This document shows positions 47,640-59,700 of a DNA stretch of 64,000 bases, piece by piece. A program made the translations under genes and the position numbers. The notes under the pieces were generated by a model that was given only the letters and a program-made list of their open reading frames with translations, made no database searches and was not told where the DNA came from. Source of the DNA: Thinopyrum elongatum (taxonomy: Eukaryota; Streptophyta; Magnoliopsida; Poales; Poaceae); NCBI GenBank assembly GCA_011799875.1, contig CM022299.1, positions 336,644,409-336,708,408 on the forward strand. Reading direction: 5' to 3'. Position 1 is the first letter of the stretch. Each line of letters opens with the position of its first letter.

Positions 47640-48607
47640 GTACGCCTTCATCCGCAGGAGCTTGGAGACTCGCGAGCGGGCGTACTCCTAGCAGCTTTGG
47701 AAGCTCGTATTTCCTTCCTCTTCCTCTGTTTAAAAGCCCTTGAACCCGAACATGGATTTTTTCTTTCGTAGTACCACGCAAAAAGGAAAAATGGAACTTG
47801 AAGACTTGAAGGTGTCTGTCACTTGACGATATCATGGACCGTCGTACGTGGTCCACGCTACCCTTGGTAGATGTAGGTGGGAATTACCGGGTCTTTGTCC
47901 TTGGTTGTAAATTTGGCTTGTCTCTGTTAATAACGCAAGACCACTCTGATCGACTGGAACCCAACAGCAACAATCCAGAGATCATGAGCAATAGTGACCT
48001 TTGATGGGAGCTTGGGAGCATCCTGTTTTCCAGGAACTGGCATAGTATGATTATATGCTCTCTACAAATACCAACTATCTATTTTTCGGTGGATGCAGGC
48101 AGTAGTTTGGACAGCGAGAGGGTTAAATGTGATGTGCACATGAGGAGTGGCAGAGAAATTCCAGCCGGCCACACCAAAAGCAGCTCAGGGTGTTCCAGCG
48201 GTTTCAACACGGAGACTCAGAGCATTTGCTTCCTCCCTGTGCTTGTGGTTCTACTTCCACGTGAAGGATGTAGCACTAGCTAGCTAGTAGTATAAATCAA
48301 TAACGTCGGCGAGGATTAATTAGTAGTCCGATGGCCAAAGCGCAGTCGATGGTGTAAAGTTGATTGACTGGTCGTACGAGTCAACTCGGAGTGATCGAGT
48401 TCAAAATGATGGGCGAGGAATCGCCTACAAGCTACAGTGTCACAAGCCAGGCTCGCTGCAAATATTTATTAGTATGATATGAAGCCCCCGCTGCTCGTCA
48501 CAATCTTCCTACTCCGCCTAGGATGTGGATTCGCTCGCTGCGCAGGTGAGTGATAGCATGCAACGGCAGCTTGCAGGCCATAAAATCAGGAATTCAACAT
48601 TCCATCT
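47640..48607. other. YUCCA upstream region, no gene
   Basis: Unique-looking, mixed composition. One TGTCTC word (auxin response element core) occurs near 47923 but is expected by chance. No reading frame with support. Confidence 0.4.
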
Positions 48608-48651
48608 GAATATGTGCTTATTTTGGTGAAAAAAAGAATATGTGCTTATTT
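48608..48651 (+). mobile_element. 12 bp insert with 16 bp direct repeats
   Basis: GAATATGTGCTTATTT is present twice (48608-48623, 48636-48651), separated by TGGTGAAAAAAA. The A tail and repeat length resemble a minimal target-primed retroposition. A repair-associated duplication with filler is an alternative. Confidence 0.45.
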
Positions 48652-48889
48652 ACGCAGAGGGAGGCATCGGACAACAAGGTGTGCGACACGCCGCAACTTC
48701 AACGGACGCGGACAAGCAAGGGCACCGCCGGCGCCCGGTCTACCCAGAGCATGTTATTGGAATGTCCCAGCAGGAGACGGTACAAATTTGGCTCAATTTT
48801 GTATTTGCTATGCCATTGGATTAATTAATTTCATATGCCATTCAACTAGTTAGTTGCATATTTCGTTAGTTTCATGGACAAAGTTCGTA
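48652..48889. other. Short intergenic stretch
   Basis: No gene recognised. Confidence 0.35.
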
Positions 48890-50290
48890 AGTGTTGTGGC
48901 CGCTTTTTCCCCTCCTGCCCTCGCGTCGCTCCGGCAAGCGACTGAGGGGGAAAACCTTAGCCGCCAGCTAACTCCCCCTTGCCACTGCCGATCCGTGCTG
49001 CCGGGCGAAGCCAGGTATGTGCTGGCGGTGGCAGGGCCTTCTCTCCTCGCCGCGTGTGGGAGCTTGGCACAGGCGGTGGCCCCGGGCGACGAAGCAGCGC
49101 TGGGCTAGGGCGTACCGGCGCAACGGCAAGCTCGAAGGCGACTCTGCCTCAAGCGTGGAGGGCTGGCGCGATGATGGTTGGTGGGGGTGTGTGGCCTAGG
49201 TGGCAGTGGCGGCTTCGACTGGATCTGCCTCGCGGGCGGCGCGGGCTGCGGCGGCTCTGCTCGACGTGGGCTTGGCGGCTGTTGGGCGGCTCAGGCGACG
49301 GTACATGGCGGCGGGCCGGCTTGCGTCACGGCAGGGTGCGGGCGAGTGTGCTGGCTCCTCTAGAGGCCTTCTTCGGCGATAGGGTGCGGTCGATCCAGCG
49401 GCCCTTGCCGGCGGACGGGTGGTTGCCTCTACCTCGAGTGGATCTGGCCGGGTGCCGAGGTATGGTGTCAGGGGTGACGTTGGGGAGGCTGCAGGAGGGA
49501 TGGGTAGCCCGGCTACCTATCACCAGCGCGGGGGTGCGCCGATTCGAACGTGTCCCGCTCCTTCCTCCCTATTTCCAGGCCTAGTGCTTCCTACCTACAG
49601 ACCGATATTCGGGGCGGGATGGTCACCGACGGCTCCGATGGTGCTAGGGATCTACCGGTCGGCTCAATGCTCGTACCTTTGATGGTACCCGGACAGGGCG
49701 GCGGCCTTGGTGGTGGGAGCTGTGGGCTCGTGGGCGGAGCTCATGGCTTGGGTGCTGACGGGCTCATTATCATGGCCGCGTGGGCGGTAATAGGGGTGGG
49801 TCTTCAATGTTCTACTGTGGTGGTGTGTCCGGCGCTCTCATGTCAGGCCGTGCACCAGGCGGAGGTGGAGGGTGGTGGTCGGGGTGAAAACCTCATCTGC
49901 CTTTGGCCAGGCCGACGGCGATGGCGTCCATGCATTGTTCCCTTCTTGAAGGCACCATCTCGGTGGCCCTGCGTTCTCCGTGTTACTCCAGGTGAAAACC
50001 TTGATTCAGTGGATCGGGCGGTGGTGGCACTGCGGTGTCATTTCTTTCTTAGAGACACCGCTTTTGAGACTTTGGTCCGTCGAATTTCAGTTTCGTCTCC
50101 TCGCGATGACTCGTTCATAGTTGAGAGCTCCTTCGGTCCCAAGCTATGCTTTATTTGTCCACTTGTTGTTTTCTTTGGGGTAGTTGGAGTATTGTTGTTG
50201 TTCGTCAGCTCCCTTATATCTGCCTTGTGTGTGTGTGGTGTGGGGTTGTATGTATTTTGTATGTTGGTTGTTGCTTTATATATAAAGCGG
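48890..50290 (+). mobile_element. GC-rich retroposon (copy 5)
   Basis: The start CCCTCGCGTCGCTCCGGCAA...GAGGGGGAAAACCTTAG aligns with the starts of copies 1 and 4. Internal phrases (CTTCTTGAAGGC, GGTGAAAACC, GGGCTCGTGGGCGGAGCTCA) are shared with copies 1 and 3. The 3' end is near TATAAAGCGGGGCTGAAGCC, comparable to AAAGCCGGGTTAGG of copy 1. No A tail or target duplication is visible, so it is older. Frames inside are GC artefacts. Confidence 0.65.
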
Positions 50291-50334
50291 GGCTGAAGCC
50301 TTTTTCGGATTTGAAATCATAATCATTTTAGGAG

Positions 50335-50533
50335 AATGTTATCTCGGATATGACCAATGAGGGTAAAGAGCCCACGGACCTTACAAAATATGACTTGGGG
50401 GATCCAAATTGTCCTATGTTTGATGTTGGGGGAACATTGCACACTAACAAGAAAAGAACAACAAAGATACTCAAGGCAAGAGGTCCGACACTCACAATAT
50501 TTGAGGATGTTTTGTTAGTTAAATATTGGTTGG
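50335..50533 (+). pseudogene. Possible transposon Myb-like protein fragment
   Basis: A 68-codon frame ends ILKARGPTLTIFEDVLLVKYWL. The RGxxxTxxEDxLLVxxWL pattern resembles the Myb/trihelix-like protein encoded by PIF/Harbinger elements. It is cut by the LTR that starts at 50534. Short and diverged, so tentative. Confidence 0.3.
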
Positions 50534-51430
50534 TGAAAGTGCTAGTTATCAACTAAAGGGGGTGAATGGGAGATTTTTATGAAACTATTCGAAATAGGTT
50601 AAGTCTTCGAAAATGCGAAAGCAATAGTAGTGCGAAACAATACAAGACAGAAGTAGAACTAATCTAAGCATGCAATCAATGAGAACACATAGTCATCAAG
50701 ATAAGGGGTACCATGCAAGCTAAATAGCAATATATGTAAACCAAGCTAACATACAAGCACACATAAGAACTGTTAGGCTAAAGACAAAACAAAGCATGGT
50801 AAAGAAAGTCTTCAGGGAAAGTATTCATACAAGGAAGCAAGCAAAGTCTTCACAATACAGAACACAAAGTAAAGTAGTGAAGAGATAGAACCAGTTGCTC
50901 GGAGAAGACTCAAAATTTGTTGGACCAGTTTCAGTTGTTGAGACAACTTTACATCTGGTTGGAGATGCTGAGATTGAACTGAGAAGACCAAGTCTTCACC
51001 TTATTCGTCTTGAGTTAAGGTCACTCAGACCTCGCCCAATCACTCATGGTAAGTATTCAAGGTAGACTTCTGAAACCTTTATAGACTTGTTCATAGGCAC
51101 TCCATAATGGCCCCTTGGATGCTCAGAACATGACGCCTAACCGTCTGGATATCACAGTCGTCAAGTGTAATAAGTCTTCCGTTCACTTGGAACAGAAAGT
51201 CTTCAGTGATGCTCAATCACTTTGGGCTCTGAGCGTTTGGGGTTTTTTTTCTTGCGGAATTTTTCTCAAATGCTTCGGAGGTTGGATTGCTCTAGGTGAC
51301 AACTGTCATGCAATAACTCGGAGCAGCCATCAACTTATAGTGGAGGGGGTGGCTATTTATAGACGGGGTAGCATCCTGACAAGATATGACCGAAATGACC
51401 CTGGGTCAATGACCAAATGACAGGTGTCCC
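50534..51430 (-). mobile_element. Copia LTR (Sirevirus-like), minus strand, truncated
   Basis: Plus-strand TGAAAGTGCTAGTTATCAAC at 50534 corresponds on the minus strand to ...CACCCCCTTTAGTTGATAACTAGCACTTTCA, very like the terminus of the LTRs at 19205 and 27787. No primer-binding site follows to the left, so it is a solo or truncated LTR. The body is rich in GTCTTCA words. The other end is interrupted by the Gypsy LTR at 51431. Confidence 0.6.
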
Positions 51431-51903
51431 TATCGGTGTCAAAACCGGCCGATCTCGGGTAGGGGGTCCCGAACTGTGCATCTGAGGATCGAAGGTAACA
51501 GGAGACGAGGGACACGATGTTTACCCAGGTTCGGGCCCTCTTAATGGAGGTAAAACCCTACGTCCTGCTTGATTGTATTTGATGAGTATAGGGGTTACAA
51601 GAGTTGATCTACCACGAGATCGCAATGGCTAAACCTAGATGTCTAGCCTACAGGAATTGTCATTGTCTCTACGGGCTAAACCCTCCGGTTTATATAGACA
51701 CCGGGGGGGACCCAGGGTTGTACAGAGTCGGTTTACAGAGAAAGGAATCTTCATATCCGAACGCCTAACTTGCCATCCACGCAAAGGAGAGTCCCATCTG
51801 GACACGGGAGAAGGTCTTCTATCTTGTATCTTCACAGCCCATCATTCCGGCCCATGTCACATAGCTCGGACGCCCGGGGACCCCCTAATCCAGGACTCCC
51901 TCA
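51431..51903 (-). repeat. G1 3' LTR
   Basis: A 473 bp LTR; plus-strand ends TATCGGTGTCAAAACC and CCAGGACTCCCTCA. The outer TG has mutated to TA. The internal GGGTAGGGGGTCCCGAACTG is a familiar Triticeae Gypsy LTR phrase. Confidence 0.8.
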
Positions 51904-52453
51904 GTAGCCCCTGAACCAGGCTTCAATGACGATGTGTCCGGCGCGCAGTTTGTCTTCAGCATTGCAAGGCGGGTTCCTCCTCCGAATACTTCAAAGTAGT
52001 TGATCAAAAGAACTATATCCGGCTCTGTATAATAGTTACAACCCTGAACCACAAGGGCAAAATACTCAAACAAAACAAGTCATGTCTACTGACAGTTTTT
52101 CCGGCGAGACGTTATGTTCTGGCCTTTATTATCATTTCGAACCGTTTTGCAGCCTCCCGCTTTGCGTTCCGAGGCGCGGTTCTCATTGACACGTCTTGTC
52201 GAAGCAGAGATCGTGTCCCCTTATTGCGGGATTCTCATTAATACGGGTTTGGGTAATCCAACCGTGCCGTTCGCACGACCACTTGGGAATAGGTGAGCTT
52301 TAAGGCTCGTGGGGGGACGTTCAATATCCACTGCCTTTATAAGAAGATAAGGATCCATCTTTCACCCCACGCTTTCTTCCTCCCTAGCCCATCCACCCTC
52401 GTGCTCCAGCGCCCAAGCTTCAATCTTTTCCGTCCCCAGCAAACACTCCAGCC
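51904..52453 (+). other. G1 spacer between LTR and antisense gene
   Basis: Includes the polypurine tract on the minus strand next to the LTR, then sequence acting as presumed promoter and leader of the antisense gene. No frame of its own. Confidence 0.5.
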
Positions 52454-55070
52454 ATGTCCGGATCTGGAGCGCAGGGCAAGTGGATGGCCTCCTCCGTCAC
52501 GGAGGGAAACATCAAGGAACTCCGGGAAGCGGGGTATTTAGCCGCGGAAATCACCCACCGGCTCCCTGCCAAAAAGCAGATCATCCCCACCCCGGAGCCT
52601 AATGAGAGGGTAGTATTTATCCCTCACTTCCTTCGCGGGCTAGGGTTTCCACTACACCCTTTTGTCCGTGGGCTCATGTTCTATTACGGGCTAGATTTCC
52701 ATGATCTAGCCCCGAATTCTTTCCTCAACATCTCGGCGTTTATCGTCGTGTGTGAGGCGTTCCTCTGAATCCCCCCTCACTTCGGCCTGTGGCTCAAGGT
52801 CTTCAACGTGAAGCCAAAAGTGGTCGAGGGTCAACACGCGGAGTGCGGCGGCGCTAGGGTGAGCAAGCTCCCCAATGTCACCTGGCCAAAGGGGACCTTC
52901 GTAGAGACCGTAAAGGGATGGCAACAGGAGTGGTTCTACATCACGGAGCCCCGTGACGCCACGTGGGCCACCACTCCTGAGTTCAAATCCGGTCCTCCAA
53001 TGCGGCTTGCATCATGGATTAACAAGGGCCTGGATTGGGCATCGTCTGATGAGGTAATGATGCTGCAGAAGCACGTCAAGAGCATGATAGAAAAGAACAC
53101 CAGTCTTGCCAACGTGATTCAGGTGATGCTTTTTCGCCGGATTCTCCCCTGCCAACGCCGGGCTCTCCAAATGTGGGAGTTTGATCCGGCCAGTCCCCGA
53201 ACCTTGCAGCGGTTCTTCGGCACAATGCATGAAGATATATGGAAGCTTCTTTTCAAGGCCCAGAAGTCGTGGCCGAAAACGACCGTAGACCTCGGCCTCG
53301 ACCGCGCTCATCCGGCTTCTCCAGTAAATTTCTCAGATAAAAAGATCCTCAACTTGTAGATCCACGGAGTATGCTAAACCTTCCTCTTATCCTTCAGGGC
53401 TGGACGAAGAAGGCGGAAAGGATTTGGTGTCCGGCTCCGCTGCCCGAAGACCCAGCTATTCCTCTTCTGACGAAGATGCTGGTTCCAGTGTCGTACCAGG
53501 CGCCGGAGAAGAAGGCCAAGAAGAAGGGCAAGGAGGCCAGGAGTGGCCTTCACCGTAAAGGTACTTCGGACATAGCGTCCGAAGATACCGAAGCTCTCTC
53601 CTCCCATGAGAGAGATGAAGACGAAGAGGAAGAGGAGGAGAGCAATTCTCCCCTTAAGGGGGGAAAGAAGAAAAGGGGGGCTACTGCGGACTTAGAGGCA
53701 GAGGCGTCCAAAAAGGGGAAGATCACCCTTTCGGACGATTCAGAATCAGACACCGAGGCCGTCCCCGCGTGGCACCCCAGGCCGAAGCCCCTGGCCGAAT
53801 CGTAAGTATTCAAAGATACTTTATGTATCCGGCTTTTTATGAATTGTAGGGTGACATATCTATAATTTTCAGTCCGGCCCATGACCTCCCCAAACAATCA
53901 CTGTCTTCGGGGAATTCTTTGGCGCCAGACATGATGGAGAGCGAGTCGCCTCCGCAAGCCTCCCCGCCACATGCCACGGATAACACCGAGGTGTTGTCTC
54001 AAAGGACCTCTCCAGGCCAAGGAGAGGTGCGGAAGGCCGCTGAAAGGGCGCCAGAGGGTAATGCCTCGGCTGCCGGGAACATATGGGGGGCGTAATCCCC
54101 ATGGGGACTGACGGCGGGGGCCCTAACCAATCCGGCCCCCAGCCGAATACCGCTCCGAAGACCCACACGGCACCGGGCTTGAGCGAGCAGCCTCCTTCGA
54201 AAGAAGGGGGAGTGCCGACTCCACCGGCGTCCTCCATCAATCCGGAGGTGCCGGACACCTTGAGGGAAGAACTTCGACGTGCTTCCGTCACGGATGAACA
54301 CCGTGCCTTAATGGGTACGGTGGTTGAAAAGGTTTAGTCCGCCAAAAGCGGACTGAACGAAGCGTTCACTAGCCTGCTAACAGGCTTTGAGGTATGTGAT
54401 GTAATATCTGTAGTCGCTTTTCATATATAAAAAGGATGCCTGTATATAGATAGTAGCCGCTGAGACTCTGTTCGGCTCTTTGGAAGAAAGAGGGCGGACA
54501 GAGGATCAAAATTTCGCCGGAGATAACGTACTTATCTATTTTGATGAACAGGCTTCACTGTTAGCGGCTTCAGCCAAGGACGCTGAAGTTTCTGAACTCC
54601 AGCGGAAACTGAAGCTGGCTGATGATGAAATCGACCGTATCAACAAGCGGTTCGATGAGGCCCAAGGTATGCTTTTGAACGTCTCCTGACGAGCCGAATT
54701 TGCAATACAAAATTAGAGCTGAAGCTCATGTGCTGCTATGTTTATGAATATAGGCAGCGCGGCCGAGGTCGAGACCCACAAGAGTGCCCTTGCCGAAGCC
54801 AAGAAGGAGGCGGAGGCAAGCAAGGCGGCCGCTGATAAAGCGGCTGCGGATTTAGAGGCCGAGCAGGTGACCCATCGCAAGTATGAGGAGCGGGTGACCG
54901 AAGTGGAGCAGGCGCTTCAAGACACCGCCAACAAGTGTGAGGCCTTAGAAGAGAGTAATAAAGCCCAAGCGGCTGAACTCAACAAGGCTCTTCAAGAGGC
55001 AAAGGATGCGCGAGGCGAGTCCCGAGCGGCTCGCGAGGAGATCAAGCAGGCCAGACAGATACCGGCTGGT
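52454..55070 (+). pseudogene. G1 antisense ORF: PF04195 'transposase (putative) gypsy type' with coiled coil
   Basis: Antisense relative to the element. It starts MSGSGAQGKWMASSVTEGNI at 52454. The PF04195 core is clear: PHFLRGLGFPLHPFVRGLMF, YGLDFHDLAPNSFLNISAFI, FGLWLKVFNVKPK, GWQQEWFYITEPRDATW, RRILPCQRRALQMWEFDP. A TGA at 52766 lies where relatives have an Arg codon (CGA to TGA). GT-AG introns lead to exons at about 53397-53803 (acidic, basic stretches), 53872-54390 (Pro-rich, frameshifted), 54550-54666, and 54757-55070, the last two coiled coil. Such extra antisense genes are known in Tat-lineage Gypsy elements; their function is unknown. Despite the Pfam name no transposase activity is shown. 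Confidence 0.72.
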
Positions 55071-55545
55071 AAGCCTTTTCTTTTACAGAGTATATTTGGC
55101 GGTTGAAGATATACTTTGTTAAATCGACTATGGAGTGCTCCAGACGCCTTTGCGGATCTCCCAAGGAGTGCAGCTGACTGCCAAATTTACTCTGTAAAAG
55201 AAAGGGCTTACCAGCCGCTATCTGTCCGGCTTGCCGGATCTCCTCGCGAGCTGCTCGGGATTCGGTCCGCCCTTCCTCGGCCTCTTGGAGGGCCTTGGCA
55301 AGATCAGCCGCCTGGGCTTTGTTCTTCTCTTCTAAGGACTCACACTTGCTAGCGGCATCCTTGAGTTCCTGCTCCAATTTGGCCACCCGCTCCTCGTATT
55401 GGCGACGGGCAGCCTGCTCGGACTTCAAATCCGTGGCCGCTGTATCAGTGGCCGCTTTGCTCACCTTTGCCTGCTCTTTGGCCTGTGCAAGAGCACCCCT
55501 GAGGGTCTCGACCTCCGCAGCGCCGCCTGTACCCATCCACATATC
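54757..55545. repeat. Inverted duplication of a coiled-coil exon
   Basis: The plus-strand exon starting AAEVETHKSALAEAKKEAEA (54766-55106) is mirrored on the minus strand (55542-55180) by AAEVETLRGALAQAKEQAKV and the rest of the exon, including EEIRQAGQIAAGKPFLLQS. The arms are about 350 bp, roughly three quarters identical by eye, and separated by a spacer of about 75 bp. The right arm comes from a different copy of the gene in opposite orientation. Confidence 0.85.
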
Positions 55546-55622
55546 AGCGCATGAGTTTTTACTCAGGGTTTATGTCTCAATACATACACGAATGCGATAT
55601 GTGGTATATACCTTGTGCCTCG

Positions 55623-56188
55623 TGTCGTGGTTCTAAGTCTGACAGTAGAATAGGGGGTAGGTATGAGGAGGCAAGATCCTAGCTACGGTGAGGTTGTGCA
55701 CGCAAGATTTACGAGTTCAGGCCCTTCTCGGAGGAAGTAACAGCCCTACGTCTTGGTGCCCGGAGGCTCGGTCGATTGAATTATGCGTGGAGTTACAGGG
55801 GGTGCGAACCCTGTGCCTGAGGAGGGGGATGGCTTATATGGAGTTTTCCAGACCCCTCCAGCCCTCAGTTACACAGGATTTAAGGTACATAAAGATGGGA
55901 CATTACTGGTAACACCAGCTATAAAGGCATATAAATGATCATTAAGACCCCGGAGTGAACGCCTGACCGTTGCCGTTCTGAGTGACTTTAGATCTTCTAT
56001 CTTTCGAGTGATTTCTGATGTGGTCGAGTGAGTACACTCCAGTCGAATGGAATTGGGTTTTCCGAGTGGAATGCTTCTGGTCGAGTGAATGGTAATGTCC
56101 TTTGAATATCCATGACTTTAAGGTAATGTCCTTGGGAAGGGTGTCTATGTCAGGCCTATTACCCTACCCCAGGTACATGTCACCGTCA
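55623..56188 (-). repeat. G2 3' LTR
   Basis: A 566 bp LTR, TGTCGTGG...CACCGTCA on the plus strand. The neighbouring GGGGGCTAA (minus strand, 56189-56200) is a polypurine tract, so this is the 3' LTR of the minus-strand element. The sequence is familiar from high-copy Triticeae Gypsy families, but I do not assign a name. Confidence 0.85.
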
Positions 56189-56729
56189 TTAGCCCCCGAA
56201 TGGTTCAGGGTTCGAGTGACAAAAGGAGTTGAAGATGGTTCCGACCCAGTTTTCACGCTTCGGGAGCATTTTGCTTAGATTAATGAACCACGAAACGACT
56301 TCGACTTCATTTTCAGTCGCCTTGATCCATTCCTAAATTGTCGAGTGAATTTTGTTGATAAGCTTCAATTGTGGACCTGGTATGAGATCTTTGGCGCGAT
56401 TGACTGCACTGTCGTTCCCGGATCTCACGGGATTCAAAATTTGGAGAAGCGCGCGGGACGGAGAGGCCCGTAGTAAACGGAACAGATTTGGCAGGGACGC
56501 CTCGATCCTTGCGCCACCTTTCTCGCCACGTACCGAGTGCACGATTGCTGCGGGATTCGAGGGGATTGCTTGGGCCCACAAGTCAGTCACTCGGTAACAA
56601 GTCCATATAAGGCGTCCGGGCCGGTGTGTTTGGCACTGTGCTCTTTATCCCCTTCTTCTTCCTCTGTTTCTCCACCGCATTCGCCACCACCTTCGACGCC
56701 GCCGCCCCATCCAAGCGCAGCCTGCTGTG
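56189..56729 (+). other. G2 polypurine tract and antisense-gene leader
   Basis: Minus-strand ATTCGGGGGCTAA abuts the LTR. The rest is presumed promoter and leader of the antisense gene, with repeated CGAGTG words typical of this family. Confidence 0.55.
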
Positions 56730-59700
56730 ATGGGAAAGGAGAAAACGATGACCCTGGAGCGAGTGAAGAAGGTGACGGCGGCAGCGAAGGGCAAGAAGAC
56801 GAGTCGGAGCGGGTCGTCATCTAGGTCCGGCCTGCCGCCTGGTTGGATCCAGGGCGACTGGATCAGATCCATGATCCGAAAGGAAGACATGGAGGATCTG
56901 GTCGAAGGGGGCTTAATTGCCCACCAGTCCTGGCGATTGCCGGGGAACGAGACCGAGCCGCAGCCGCAAGAGGGTGAGTGCGTCCTCCTCGCGACTCATG
57001 TCGACCGTGGTTTCTCCTTGCCTCCACATCCCTTTTTCCGGGCTTTCTTGAATTTCTTTGGAGCTCAACTTCACCACTTTTCCCCCAACACCATCACCTA
57101 TCTTGCTGCATATGTTTCCCTGTGTGAGAATTTCTTGGGTTGTCGACCGCACTGGGGTCTTTTCAAACATATATTCACATGCCGCTCTCAAGCCGTAAAA
57201 AAGTCCAATCCGAGTGATGAGAGAACACATGTGATCCAGATGTGCGGGGGCCTGGGAATTCAGATGAGGGGCAGGAGCACTTTTCTGGCTATGACACTCC
57301 CCGATTCAGTTAGAGGGTGGCACTCGACCTGGTTCTATTGCAAAGACCAGCCGACTCCTGGTCAGTCGACTGGGCTTCCTCCCTTCTCCATGGATCGAGT
57401 CCAGCCGCCCTCTACTTTGAAAGTGAACCCAGAGGAGAAAGCAGAAGTGAATATGCTAGTTGACCGAGTAGTCCAGGTAGTCCGCGATGGGGTAACTGGT
57501 ATGGACTTGCTTGAAATATTTCTCAGTCGACGCATCCAGCCACTCCAGGCTCGTGATCATCCCATGTGGATGTACTCGGGTATTGATGACACCACTCGGA
57601 TCCACCCGGAGGAGGTCACCGGGGAGGTAGTGGAGCGGTGGCTGCAAGGCATCACTGGTAACAAAGATAACACCAGGGCGTCCAAGAGGGTCCCACCATT
57701 CGACAAGACCAACGAACCGGATAAGGTACAATCTTCAGTGCCGAATGTCCTTTGCTCTGATTTCCTATTTAAGCTTCAATCCGATTGATATTTGTATGAT
57801 TCTTTGCTCTGCAGATATATACTGAGATGTACTCGATGCCCAACGGGGAACAGATCCAGGAAGGAGAGGAGAGCGGAGGCGACAGCGGTGATTGGAACTC
57901 TGATGACGAGAGTGACGAAGAGCGCGAAGACTCGAGCAGTGGTGAGGAGGTCGATTCTCCACCTCGCGTTGAAAAGCGTTCCAAGCAGAAGCACGACCCA
58001 GCAAGTATCCGGGGTAAAGTGGCGGCACCGACTGGACAAACTTCGAAGCGCATTCGGACATCTTCTCCGGTGCCGACTGAGAAGGCTCCGAAGCAGCTCA
58101 AGACTGCGCCGTCAAAGCCACGGAAGGCCTTGCCCAAGATCAAGGTTGATGTTCCCGTCGCCTCTGCGTAAGTGTTTCGTTTTCACCCTTTGCTCCAAGA
58201 ATCTTATATCAGTTGTCGACCCATTCTCTTTCTTGACCGAGTGAACCTTGAAATTCGTAGTGCTGCTACCTGTGGGACTTCTGCTTACAAAGATGATGAC
58301 GATGAGGAGATGGAGGACGTGGTCACATCCAATGTGGGTATGACTCCTGTTATCTTGTCTTTTCTTTTCTTCTACAGTCGACTGAACGCTTGTGGTCGAT
58401 TCCTTTGCAGCTCCGCAAAATGTTATTGAACTTCCAGATGACGATGAAGATGTGCCACAGCAGCTCGTGGGAAAGAGGAGCAGGACCTTGGGCAAAAAGG
58501 CACCAGCTAGCAAGACGCCTCAATCGACGCCGGCGGTAGAACCAGCTATCCAGCAGCCCGGGGACCTCAACCGTGCTTCTGTTACTTTTGCGATTCCCTT
58601 GTCGAGTGGTCGTCCTTCAGCGTCGACTGCATAGGCCCCTGCTTCATCTGTGCAACTTCATGCCTCAAGCTCTCAAGCTGCTACAGCTGATCCACCGTCT
58701 CCACTTTTCACCGCCCATCACGTCCCAGAGGACCAAGTGAGTGCTGCCAAGGAAGCCATACGCCAGGCAGGCATTATGATGGAGCAGATGAAAGTGGTGC
58801 ACGAGGCTAGTCAAGCTGCCTATGATGCCAGCTCAACACTCCAGGCTAATGTCTAGGTTAACTTACTTCTGACTGAACTCCATCTTGACGCTTGTTCTGT
58901 TAGGATATGATATTTAGAAACTGCTGCTTTATTATCTGCAAGACGTCCGTGGATTAGCGTTTTGGAACCTTAATTGCACACCCATTGTCAGTCTGTACAC
59001 CCACTGGGTGTTTTAATTTCTGTTGAGTAGTTTTTCCACTTGAGTCGACTAGGTTGTGTCGATTGAATCTCTGAACCAGTGGGGGCACGCTGAGTGCACC
59101 CACTGCACCCACTGGGTGTTTTAATTTCTGTTGAGTAGTTTTTCCACTTGAGTCGACTAGGTTGTGTCGATTGAATCTTTGAACCAGTGGGGGCACGCTG
59201 AGTGCACCCACTGGGTGTAGTCCTCGAGACCGCCGTCGAATGTTTGATTCGGCGGGGGTCTTTGAACAGAACTTTTCCACTCGGTCTGAGCAGGTCATGT
59301 CGAGTGGAACCTGGACCAGTGGGGGCACGCTGAGTGCACCCACTGGGTGTAGTCCCCGAGACCGTAGTCGACTGCGGGCAGTCGGCTATGGTCTGAGTTT
59401 TTTTTCTCTGACTGGACGGACCAAGTCAATTGAAAAGTCGAACCAGTGGGGGCACGCTGAGTGCACCCACTGGGTGTAGTCCCCGAGACTATTGTTGAAT
59501 GTTGATTCGGCAGTAGTCTTAGAACTCTTTGAACTTGTTACTTTATTGCTCGGAAGCAACCAATCTTTGTGTCTACCGACTGATTATCTTTTGAACACAG
59601 AAATCTTGTGATCTTGGAGCCCGGTTTGCTGACTTGGAGCAGGAGCAGATCCAGCTCAATCTTGATCTGGAATTGGCTCAGAATAACTTGCAGAAGGCTA

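Larger units (their letters stand above)
51431..55622 (-). mobile_element. Tat-like Gypsy element G1, 3' part
   Basis: Minus-strand element. Its 3' LTR (51903-51431) begins TGAGGGAGTCCTGGATTAGGGGG on its own strand, an LTR start abundant in Triticeae. It is preceded by a polypurine tract TTCAGGGGCTAC. Right of the LTR lies an antisense (plus-strand) gene of the PF04195 'putative transposase, gypsy type' family. No pol is present before element G2 interrupts at 55623, and the last 440 bp are an inverted copy of the antisense gene's last exon. Confidence 0.75.

Noticed and set aside
53550..53897. Serine-rich minus-strand frame
   Set aside because: Shadow of the acidic Glu/Asp-coding stretch of the G1 antisense gene.
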